A stretch of DNA of 64,000 nucleotides from Shewanella sp. KX20019 (lineage in GTDB: Bacteria > Pseudomonadota > Gammaproteobacteria > Enterobacterales > Shewanellaceae): assembly GCF_016757755.1 (NCBI RefSeq), contig NZ_CP068437.1, forward strand, positions 4,650,001 to 4,714,000, in the 5' to 3' direction. Below are positions 19,688 through 27,116 of the stretch, piece after piece (position 1 is the stretch's first letter; each line of letters begins with the position of its first letter). Position numbers and translations under genes: made by a program. The notes beneath the pieces are model-generated. The model saw nothing but the letters and a program-made list of their open reading frames with translations, ran no database searches and was not told the DNA's origin.

Positions 19688-21066
19688 GTAAGCATTTAAC
19701 CTCACAAGACTTAGATATGGTTGACGATGTCTATGGCGCCATGATGACCGATGCTCCCACGAGTCATCGATTAACGATATGGGCACTGAGCTCGCTCGCG
19801 GTGACATTTTTAATTTGGGCCTACTTTGCTGAATTAGATCAAGTCACCACCGGAATGGGAAAGGTCATTCCCTCTTCACAAATTCAGATAATACAGAGTT
19901 TAGATGGCGGCATATTGCAAGATATGTATGTACAAGAGGGGCTAATTGTCACTAAAGGACAAGCATTGGCTCGTATTGATGCAACCCGCTTCCAATCTGA
20001 CTTTGCCCAGCAGGAACAGGAAGTGAATAGCTTGCAGTCCAATGTTATCCGCTTAAAAAATGAATTAAATAGCATCACTATTTCTAATATCGGCACTGAC
20101 TGGAGAGAGCAAGTAAAAATACAAGCTCAAGCGCTGGTCTTTCCAGAGACTTTAGAAGCTAACGAGCCTGAACTCACCAAGAGGCAACGAGAAGAGTATC
20201 AGGGACGGATTGATAATCTCAGTAACCAGTTGGAGATCCAAGCAAGACAGATCCAACAACGCAACCAAGAGATCCAAGAGTTAGCCTCTAAAATAAAAAC
20301 ACTCACAACCAGCTTTCAATTGATCTCTAGAGAGTTAGAACTCACCAGACCATTAGCAGACAAAGGGATTGTGCCCGAAGTTGAACTGCTCAAGCTTCAA
20401 CGTGTCGTAAACGACATTCAAGGTGAGCTGTCCTCATTAAGGTTATTGCGTCCAAAAGTGAAGTCGACAATGGATGAAGCGATTTTGAAGCGTCGAGAAA
20501 CGGTACTTATGTTTGCAGCTGATACTCGGGCGCAGTTAAATGAGATGCAAACCAAGCTCTCACGCATGAATGAAGCACAAGTGGGCGCGCAAGACAAAGT
20601 GAGTAAAGCTGAGATAGTCTCTCCCGTGAACGGGACCATTAAAACAGTTCATATCAATACGCTCGGCGGCGTGGTGCAGCCAGGCGTTGATATTATCGAA
20701 ATTGTTCCGTCAGAAGACAAACTACTTATCGAAACTAAAATTGTGCCCAAAGATATCGCCTTCCTGCATCCTGGGCTGCCTGCCGTTGTCAAAGTCACCG
20801 CTTATGACTTCACTCGATATGGTGGTCTAAATGGGGTCGTAGAGCATATTAGTGCCGATACCACCCAAGATGAAGAGGGAAATAGTTTCTATATTGTAAA
20901 AGTTAGAACGGAGTTTTCTAGCCTAACGAAGGACGATGGCACGGAAATGCCTATCATACCAGGGATGTTGACCTCGGTTGATGTAATTACTGGGCAGAAA
21001 TCCGTTTTAGAGTACATACTTAATCCAATCTTACGGGCTAAAGATACCGCGCTCAGAGAGCGTTGA
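19684..21066 (+). CDS. lapC: HlyD-family membrane fusion protein (LapC-like)
   Basis: A 460-aa periplasmic adaptor that links the ABC exporter to the outer-membrane channel. A cytoplasmic N-terminus precedes one membrane segment (about residues 30-48, LTIWALSSLAVTFLIWAYF). A lipoyl-type half follows (GGILQDMYVQEG), then a long coiled-coil hairpin rich in Gln/Glu (about 95-290), the returning lipoyl half (IVSPVNGTIKTVHI) and a beta-barrel domain. Length and layout are typical of type I secretion adaptors. The start ATG overlaps the stop of the ABC gene (ATGA). It lies within the exporter operon and ends 32 nt before the aggA start. Confidence 0.93.
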   Translation: MSKHLTSQDLDMVDDVYGAMMTDAPTSHRLTIWALSSLAVTFLIWAYFAELDQVTTGMGKVIPSSQIQIIQSLDGGILQDMYVQEGLIVTKGQALARIDATRFQSDFAQQEQEVNSLQSNVIRLKNELNSITISNIGTDWREQVKIQAQALVFPETLEANEPELTKRQREEYQGRIDNLSNQLEIQARQIQQRNQEIQELASKIKTLTTSFQLISRELELTRPLADKGIVPEVELLKLQRVVNDIQGELSSLRLLRPKVKSTMDEAILKRRETVLMFAADTRAQLNEMQTKLSRMNEAQVGAQDKVSKAEIVSPVNGTIKTVHINTLGGVVQPGVDIIEIVPSEDKLLIETKIVPKDIAFLHPGLPAVVKVTAYDFTRYGGLNGVVEHISADTTQDEEGNSFYIVKVRTEFSSLTKDDGTEMPIIPGMLTSVDVITGQKSVLEYILNPILRAKDTALRER

Positions 21067-21098
21067 AGCCTTATAAAAAACGACCTGGAGGGGTTAAC

Positions 21099-22520
21099 AT
21101 GGACAGCAGCACAATGCGGCAGGTAAGACGTAGTGCAATTGCACTCGCCGTTGGCGCGCTGATATTGCCCGCGTCGGCTTATAGCCAAACGTTAGAGCAA
21201 GCAGTTGCGCACACATTAGATACTAATCCTGAAATACGGATCGCATTTAACCGTTTTAAAGCACGCGAAGAGCAAGTTAACCAAGCGGTCGCAGGCTATA
21301 TGCCGACGGTCGATATTTCAGGTGGATACGGCTGGGAGCAAACCAATAGCCCGTCGACTCGTCGTCGCGCCGGTGTTGGCGAAGTTGACGGTGATGGCGT
21401 GATTGAACTTGAGCGTGGTGAAGCAGGCTTCAGTATCAAGCAAATGCTATTTGATGGATTTTATACCAGTAGTGAAGTCGATAGATACAGCTTTGAAGCA
21501 AGTGCTGAGCAGTGGGCACTGTTTGCGGCAGCCGAAGATATGGCGCTAGATGTGGTTAAGGTATACACCAACTACATTCGCAGTGAACAAGTACTCACTC
21601 TGGCCGAAAAAAACCTTGCAAGCCACAAAGATATATATGAACAGATTAAACAGAGAACCGATTCAGGATTGGGCTCAACGGCGGATCTATCTCAGATCAC
21701 TGGCCGCTTAGCGCGGGCAAATGCAAATGTTATCTCGGCTCGCAATAATTTTTATGATGCAAAATCACAGTTCATTCGCGTCGTAGAGCAAGAGCCGGAA
21801 GATATGATAGTGCCAGTGCCTGATGCTGATATGTTACCGAGTGACCTCAACACCAGCGTGATGATGGCGCAAGATAACCATCCCATTCTTAAATCGGCCG
21901 CTAGTGATATCCATGCAGCGGAGAACGAACGCGAATCTGCTCAATCCAATTATTACCCTAAGTTCACTTTGGAGCTTGATGGTAACTGGAATAACGATCT
22001 CGACGGTGAAGATGGTATTTCTGGACAAGGCGTATTTCAAACCGATGTGGGCGGGCACAGTAACGACCTCGTCGCCATGATCCGAGTAAAATACAACCTG
22101 TTTGCTGGCGGCCGTGATTTGGCGCGAGAAAAAGAAGCGGCCTACAAAATAGGTGAAGCTAAAGAGATCCGCCAACGTGCATATAGACAAGTCATTGAAG
22201 GCGTAAACTTGGCTTGGAACGCATACGAAATGCTAACACCGCAAAAAATGTATATTCGTGACCATGTCATTGCCGCTAAAGACACGCAAGTTGCCTATAG
22301 CCAACAATTCAATTTGGGCCAACGTACATTGCTGGATCTGCTCGATACCGAAAATGAGTTGTTTGAAGCAAGAAAAGACTATTTAGAATCTGAGTATGAC
22401 GAAATAGTATCGCGATACCGCATTCTTAATGCGACAGGCCAATTACTTGATTCATTAAGAGTGACTCGCCCAGATGTATGGCAAGGTGAGCGAGATTACG
22501 AAGGAGGAGTACCGCAATGA
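21099..22520 (+). CDS. aggA: TolC-family outer-membrane channel
   Basis: A 473-aa outer-membrane efflux channel completing the type I secretion system. I chose ATG 21099 because a strong GGAGGGG lies 5 nt upstream; an in-frame TTG at 21063 is open but has no comparable site. The N-terminus is a signal peptide (RRSAIALAVGALILPASAYS, cleavage probably after AYS). Two internally related outer-membrane efflux repeats follow, with long alpha-helical hairpins; TLEQAVAHTLDTNPEI and the later LGQRTLLDLLDTENELF are classic TolC/AggA motifs. The name aggA is used for this gene in Shewanella, where it is linked to aggregation. It overlaps the next gene by 4 nt. Confidence 0.9.
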   Translation: MDSSTMRQVRRSAIALAVGALILPASAYSQTLEQAVAHTLDTNPEIRIAFNRFKAREEQVNQAVAGYMPTVDISGGYGWEQTNSPSTRRRAGVGEVDGDGVIELERGEAGFSIKQMLFDGFYTSSEVDRYSFEASAEQWALFAAAEDMALDVVKVYTNYIRSEQVLTLAEKNLASHKDIYEQIKQRTDSGLGSTADLSQITGRLARANANVISARNNFYDAKSQFIRVVEQEPEDMIVPVPDADMLPSDLNTSVMMAQDNHPILKSAASDIHAAENERESAQSNYYPKFTLELDGNWNNDLDGEDGISGQGVFQTDVGGHSNDLVAMIRVKYNLFAGGRDLAREKEAAYKIGEAKEIRQRAYRQVIEGVNLAWNAYEMLTPQKMYIRDHVIAAKDTQVAYSQQFNLGQRTLLDLLDTENELFEARKDYLESEYDEIVSRYRILNATGQLLDSLRVTRPDVWQGERDYEGGVPQ

Positions 22521-23122
22521 AAACCCTGATAATAATATTGAGTTTAGCCATATTAGGCGGTTGCTCAATGCGTGATACTGTATCGATGGATACACCGACC
22601 AAGCAAGTTTACGATTTAAATGATATTGACCATGATGGTGTCATCGTTGCAAGAGAGCGCTGTAATGAAACCGCACTCGGAGCCACTATCGATAACTATG
22701 GCTGTGGTAAAATCAAACCGATCAATGAGCGCCAAGAGTTAAAAATCTTATTTGCTAATGACTCTTATTATATAGATCCAATTTATTATACTCAGGTAGA
22801 GATTATTGCCAGTTTCATGCAAAAGTTCCCTAATACACAAGCTGTTATCGAGGGACATTGCAGTAAAACCGGTAGCCACGAGCATAACCAGCAGCTATCG
22901 CAAAATAGAGCTAATGCCGTAAGCGCATTACTAAGTGAGCGTTTTGATATTGAATCATCTCGATTAAGTGCTGTAGGATATAGTTTCGATCGTCCAATCG
23001 ATCCCACTCATACCTCTGCTGCGCATAGAGTAAACCGCCGAGTCATCGCTGAACTCACTGGTGATGACACCACTGCAGATATGAAATGGCATATCTATAC
23101 CGTGGATGAAGTTGTTAATTAG
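22517..23122 (+). CDS. OmpA-like peptidoglycan-associated lipoprotein
   Basis: A 201-aa predicted outer-membrane lipoprotein. The signal ends in a lipobox LGGC with lipidated Cys16; the +2 residue is Ser, which favours outer-membrane sorting. A short aspartate-rich calcium-binding-like stretch (DLNDIDHDGV) follows. The C-terminal OmpA/MotB-like domain (about 75-185) contains IEGHCSKTGSHEHNQQLSQN and RVNRRV, the peptidoglycan-binding signature. The ATG overlaps the aggA stop (ATGA), and bpfG starts 18 nt later. The equivalent position in the Shewanella bpf locus also carries an OmpA-family gene. It may tether the secretion channel to the wall; that role is inferred. Confidence 0.85.
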   Translation: MKTLIIILSLAILGGCSMRDTVSMDTPTKQVYDLNDIDHDGVIVARERCNETALGATIDNYGCGKIKPINERQELKILFANDSYYIDPIYYTQVEIIASFMQKFPNTQAVIEGHCSKTGSHEHNQQLSQNRANAVSALLSERFDIESSRLSAVGYSFDRPIDPTHTSAAHRVNRRVIAELTGDDTTADMKWHIYTVDEVVN

Positions 23123-23140
23123 GAAACAAACTAACGTCGT

Positions 23141-23854
23141 ATGAATGGCAGACTTTGTAAATTAAAGAAATTCAAAAAAGTCTGCCAATTTAAATTGACG
23201 ATTTTGGCTTTGGCTGCGCCTTCTCTTTATCTAGGTGCGGATCCAATACCACAACTGAACTATGCACATATAACCCAAACAATAGAATCTCAGTATGGAG
23301 AGCGTGCGGGTAAACGCATTAGAGCTTGGTTTAAAATCCTTGATGAAGCTAAGGACCTAGAAGATAGCGATAAAATACTGATGGTTAATAACTTTTTTAA
23401 CCTATTTCATTTTATCGATGATATAAAACTTTGGGGAAATAAGAATTACTGGGCTACGCCAATGGAGTTTATTGGTGTTAGTGGTGGCGATTGCGAAGAT
23501 TTTTCTATCGCAAAGTATTTCACGCTGCTCCAACTTGGCATTTCAGAAGATAAATTACGCATTACTATGGTAAAGGCAACCAGCGTAAACCAATACCATA
23601 TGGTACTTGCCTACTATGAAACGCCCTCTTCCATCCCCCTCGTTTTAGATAATCTTGATAAATCCATAAAACCAGCAACACAGCGTAAAGATCTAATACC
23701 GGTATACAGTTTTAACGGTCGACAATTGTGGCTAAATAAAGAAAAAGGACGCGGCGTTCTAGCAGGATCATCATCGAAACTTGCGAAATGGAATGACCTA
23801 AAACATCGTTTAGGTGTTGAGCGACTAAAACAACCTAAACTAAAACTGGAGTAG
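23141..23854 (+). CDS. bpfG: Periplasmic transglutaminase-like cysteine protease (LapG/BpfG)
   Basis: A 237-aa protease expected to release the adhesins by cutting at the dialanine site near their N-termini. It carries an N-terminal export signal (basic start, then LTILALAAPSLYLGA). The catalytic triad is readable: C118 in GGDCED, H153 in QYHMVLAYY and D170 in LVLDNLD. The spacing (35 and 17 residues) is close to that of Pseudomonas LapG. The acidic residues beside the cysteine (D117, E119) correspond to the calcium-binding pair described in LapG. It lies 8 nt before the receptor gene that should sequester it. No strong ribosome binding site precedes the ATG; AGGAAA lies about 14 nt upstream. 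Confidence 0.93.
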   Translation: MNGRLCKLKKFKKVCQFKLTILALAAPSLYLGADPIPQLNYAHITQTIESQYGERAGKRIRAWFKILDEAKDLEDSDKILMVNNFFNLFHFIDDIKLWGNKNYWATPMEFIGVSGGDCEDFSIAKYFTLLQLGISEDKLRITMVKATSVNQYHMVLAYYETPSSIPLVLDNLDKSIKPATQRKDLIPVYSFNGRQLWLNKEKGRGVLAGSSSKLAKWNDLKHRLGVERLKQPKLKLE

Positions 23855-23862
23855 TTAACAAG

Positions 23863-25785
23863 ATGACACTGTTTCGACAGATATACACACTACTGTTTGC
23901 GCTGTTTTTACTAGTGGTCGCGAGTTTAGGCTATGTGCAGTTTACCGAAACTCAAAGCTTTCTGACCAAGCAAATGGAGTCAGATCTCAATAATACCAGT
24001 AATTCACTCGGTATCATGCTGGTGCCGGATCTTGAAGCGGGCGACATTGTCGGTGCCGAAACCTTAATCAATGTCATCTTCGAAGGGGGTTATTACCAAG
24101 AGGTAAAATTGACCTGGCTGGTCGATGGAAAACAGCAAACTTGGCAAAACCCGGTAACTATCGATGGTGTACCTCAGTGGTTTATTGACCTTGACCTCTT
24201 CAAAAGAATTCGACGAGAAAGCACTATAACTTCGGGCTGGATCCAGCTAGCACGATTGGAGATCACCGCTCACCCAGGTTTCGGCTACCATGAACTTTGG
24301 CGAACGATGACCAATGCTATTATGGTTTTTTCAGTACTATTTTTAATTGCGATTATTTTAGCCCGCGTTGGACTAACCTGGATATTGAGACCATTACATG
24401 AAATAGCTGAACACGCTAAAGAGATAGCTAATAGAAAATTTGGCCCTGATATGGCAGTACCCAAGACACTTGAGCTAAAGTCAGTGGTTCAAGCTTTCAA
24501 TAGTATGTCAGAGCAACTCAAACAGATCTTTAGCTCTCTGGATGAAGAGGTCGGCGAGCTGAGAAAGAAAAATCTAGTCGACCAAGTATCTACCCTTCCT
24601 AATCGTCAATACATGATGGGAAGACTTAATGGTTGGTTAAGCGAACCTAAGAACGGTGCGCTTATTATGGCTAAAATGGACTGGCTTGAAGAGGTTCATA
24701 GTAAATATGGTTACCAAGTAAGAGATGAAACCATAAAGCTGTTATCAGAAAAAATGAAGCATCATTTAGATGGTGTTACCACATCTGTTATAGCGCGTAT
24801 CGCCGCCTATGAGTTTGCGTTCCTAATTACTAGCTCCGAACATGAACAAACAAGCAAATACTTGCAGACTCTTATTCGCACAATCAATCAAGAGGTTTCA
24901 AAAGCGGGTTGCAAGCCAAATGAAGGATTTGCTCTCGGTATAGCACAACGGATTGGTCAAATGAGCGTGAGTGATATTTTGGCTCAAGCAGATAATGCAC
25001 TACAAAAATCACTGCAAGACAATAAAGTATTCCACTGGTTTGAGACCAATGAAAAACAGCTGTTTTCTCGTGAGCAATGGCGAGAACACCTCAGTACCGC
25101 GATTAGTGGTGGTAAGTTTAAGTTTAAGTGGCAACCCATATTGCTTAATGACAATGATAGCGTACTTCAAAGGGAGCTTTATTGTCAGTTAGAAATAGGT
25201 GATAAAAAGGTTTTTGCAGGGCAATTCATGCCTTACATTGAATTACTATCACTGGGGAGCTTGCTCGATAAATGTTTAATAGAAACCATCAGTGCAAAGG
25301 ACTTGCTAGGTCGCAACTTTGAACCTATTGCTATCAACCTCACCTTTGAAAGTATCAATGACCTTGAATTTCATCAGTGGCTCAACAAACTACTGCGCTC
25401 ATCTGCATTAAGAGAGCGTATATGTTTTGATATACCTGAAGCCGCAGTGTATAGCAGTCCAGAGGCTTGTGATGCTCTATGCACCGTCATTAGAGATAAT
25501 GGTGCCCATTTTGGTATCGATCACTTTGGACGTCAGTTTGGCTCAATGAGCTACTTACAGAGCTTAAGACCAAGTTATGTAAAACTGGATCAATCATTTG
25601 CATATTATGATGAAAGTGAGCATAGCAGTGAGCTTTGCCGCGCCTTAATCAATGTTGCTAAAGGATTAGACATTGAAGTGATAGTTACCGGTATAGAAGA
25701 GAAAGCACAGCTAGATCGCTTTACCCCTCTAAAAACCAATGCTTATATGGGCTATGTATCACCGCCGGTAGACATTAAACTGTAG
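23863..25785 (+). CDS. bpfD: LapD-type c-di-GMP receptor with degenerate GGDEF and EAL domains
   Basis: A 640-aa inner-membrane receptor for inside-out control of the protease. A first membrane helix (residues 7-24) precedes a periplasmic LapD/MoxY-type domain (about 25-150) containing W126 in SGWIQLA, which aligns with the tryptophan loop through which LapD contacts LapG. A second helix (about 151-172) leads to a HAMP domain, then a GGDEF domain whose signature reads AAYEF (314-318) and an EAL domain where EAL is replaced (RELYCQL, 438-444). Both output domains should therefore be catalytically dead, with the EAL domain sensing c-di-GMP. At high c-di-GMP it should bind the protease and protect the adhesins. 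It is the last gene of the operon and a terminator follows. Confidence 0.93.
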   Translation: MTLFRQIYTLLFALFLLVVASLGYVQFTETQSFLTKQMESDLNNTSNSLGIMLVPDLEAGDIVGAETLINVIFEGGYYQEVKLTWLVDGKQQTWQNPVTIDGVPQWFIDLDLFKRIRRESTITSGWIQLARLEITAHPGFGYHELWRTMTNAIMVFSVLFLIAIILARVGLTWILRPLHEIAEHAKEIANRKFGPDMAVPKTLELKSVVQAFNSMSEQLKQIFSSLDEEVGELRKKNLVDQVSTLPNRQYMMGRLNGWLSEPKNGALIMAKMDWLEEVHSKYGYQVRDETIKLLSEKMKHHLDGVTTSVIARIAAYEFAFLITSSEHEQTSKYLQTLIRTINQEVSKAGCKPNEGFALGIAQRIGQMSVSDILAQADNALQKSLQDNKVFHWFETNEKQLFSREQWREHLSTAISGGKFKFKWQPILLNDNDSVLQRELYCQLEIGDKKVFAGQFMPYIELLSLGSLLDKCLIETISAKDLLGRNFEPIAINLTFESINDLEFHQWLNKLLRSSALRERICFDIPEAAVYSSPEACDALCTVIRDNGAHFGIDHFGRQFGSMSYLQSLRPSYVKLDQSFAYYDESEHSSELCRALINVAKGLDIEVIVTGIEEKAQLDRFTPLKTNAYMGYVSPPVDIKL

Positions 25786-25810
25786 CTAAAACGACATCAG
25801 TAGATTAATA

Positions 25811-25836
25811 AAGGCCTCAACAGAGGCCTTTTGTTT
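25811..25836 (+). terminator. Terminator of the adhesin/exporter operon
   Basis: A perfect 8-bp stem (AAGGCCTC/GAGGCCTT) with a 4-nt loop and a T-rich tail, 25 nt after the bpfD stop. Confidence 0.9.
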
Positions 25837-25950
25837 GCCAGCTACTAACCAAAATCCTCTGCCGTTTACCCCATCATATTCTCCTATTGAGCATATTTAT
25901 TGAATATGGGAGTTATTAGCTAGCTCTCAAGTTTTCGCTCTTAATCTAAA

Positions 25951-26338
25951 CAAAAAGCCTCCTAATTTCTCAGAAGCCTTATCGAAGTGCTCGATCGTCG
26001 GTCATAAATGCAGGATTCAAATCTTTTTATATCCAAAACAAAAAAGCCTCCTGATTTCTCAGGGGGCTTATCGAAAGTGGTCGGTCATAATAGCTGGATT
26101 TGAACTATTACCTTAATCGTAACCAACAAAAAAGCCCTTCGATTTCTCGAAGAGATTTCTGTAAAGTGCTCGGTCGTTAATTGCTGGATTCGAATTTCTT
26201 TATATCCAAACGAAAAAGCCTCCTGATTTCTCAGGAGGCTTATCGAAAGTGGTCGGCCATAATAGCTGGATTTGAACTATTACCTTAATCGTAACCAACA
26301 AAAAAGCCCTTCGATTGCTCGAAGGGCTTTCAGTAAAG
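25951..26338 (-). repeat. Tandem array of terminator hairpins with tRNA 3'-end remnants
   Basis: Read on the minus strand downstream of the last tRNA-Pro, five terminator-like hairpins recur every 80-90 bp. Good stems lie at 26304-26329 and 26216-26241; the ones near 26131, 26043 and 25953 are imperfect. Between them sit decayed tRNA 3' ends: a T-loop-like TTCAAATCC or TTCGAATCC, followed by a GACCGACCA-like acceptor end. Two unit types alternate. The array fills most of the 550-bp gap between bpfD and the tRNA operon and looks like the residue of repeated tRNA-plus-terminator duplications. Confidence 0.75.
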
Positions 26339-26415
<77 letters not shown>

Positions 26416-26509
26416 TAAACTTTTTTAAAGATGGTTGGTATCTTATTACTAAGCCTCCCAAAAATCTTTTATCTTGCTAAATACCGAGTAAACTCGCTAC
26501 CTATTAATG

Positions 26510-26586
<77 letters not shown>

Positions 26587-26603
26587 AGTCTTAATTTAGA
26601 TAT

Positions 26604-26675
26604 TTTAAAGAGGCTCACCCTCTGGTCCGTTTCTTATCACAACCCTGATACACTACCAAGATGCGCTAATCACCG
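26604..26675 (-). pseudogene. Decayed tRNA-Pro-like sequence
   Basis: On the minus strand the segment begins CGGTGATTAGCGCATCTTGG, matching the acceptor and D-arm of the neighbouring tRNA-Pro, and retains GGACCAGAGGGTGAG near its 3' side. The anticodon arm is scrambled and the T-arm and 3' acceptor are lost. It occupies the place where some gammaproteobacterial arg-his-leu-pro operons carry tRNA-Leu, but its sequence is Pro-like. Confidence 0.7.
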
Positions 26676-26709
26676 AGCTTTTGAAACTTTAAAACTTCAC
26701 GAGGAAAAA

Positions 26710-26786
26710 TGGGGTGACTGATGGGGCTCGAACCCACGACAACCGGAATCACAATCCGGGGCTCTACCAACTGAGCTACAATCACC
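26710..26786 (-). tRNA. tRNA-His (anticodon GTG)
   Basis: A 77-nt cloverleaf with the His-specific extra 5' G opposite C73 and an encoded CCA. The anticodon loop is ATTGTGA-like, the acceptor pairs GTGATTG with CAGTCAC, and the T-loop is TTCGAGC. Confidence 0.95.
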
Positions 26787-26825
26787 ACTGATTATTTCCT
26801 ACTAACAAAACCGCCGTTTCCAATC

Positions 26826-26902
26826 TGGTGCACCCAGAAGGATTCGAACCCTCGGCCTCACCCTCCGGAGGGGTGCGCTCTATCCAGCTGAGCTATGGGT
26901 GC
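26826..26902 (-). tRNA. tRNA-Arg (anticodon CCG)
   Basis: A 77-nt cloverleaf with acceptor GCACCCA/TGGGTGC, anticodon loop CTCCGGA and encoded CCA. It is the first gene of the minus-strand tRNA operon Arg-His-(pseudo-Pro)-Pro-Pro, comparable to argX-hisR-leuT-proM in E. coli. Confidence 0.95.
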
Positions 26903-26909
26903 CTGCCTT

Positions 26910-26952
26910 GTTAGCGCCGCATATATTATGGATAAAACGCCCCCCCGTCTAC
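26910..26952 (-). promoter_or_regulatory. Candidate promoter of the tRNA operon
   Basis: On the minus strand, CATAATATATG precedes a GC-rich GCGGCGC discriminator just upstream of the Arg tRNA, the arrangement seen in stringently controlled stable-RNA promoters. The -35 is a weak GTAGAC after an unusual run of seven G. Pattern only. Confidence 0.4.
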
Positions 26953-27116
26953 ACTTGATTTGCTTTTTTTATTTGTTTGCTCAAGATTTGAGTTATTTGT
27001 ATGCTTTTATAGCAGGGCGAACAAAAATAAAGCCTTGGATATAAACATATTTCATGTTATTTATACTGATTAGCTTAAATCCTAGTCAAAATAAAAATAG
27101 CACTTGGCGGAAACGC

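Noticed and set aside
26604..26675. Functional tRNA-Leu as in the E. coli arg-his-leu-pro operon
   Set aside because: No long variable arm, no intact anticodon arm and no T-arm; its 5' part matches tRNA-Pro.
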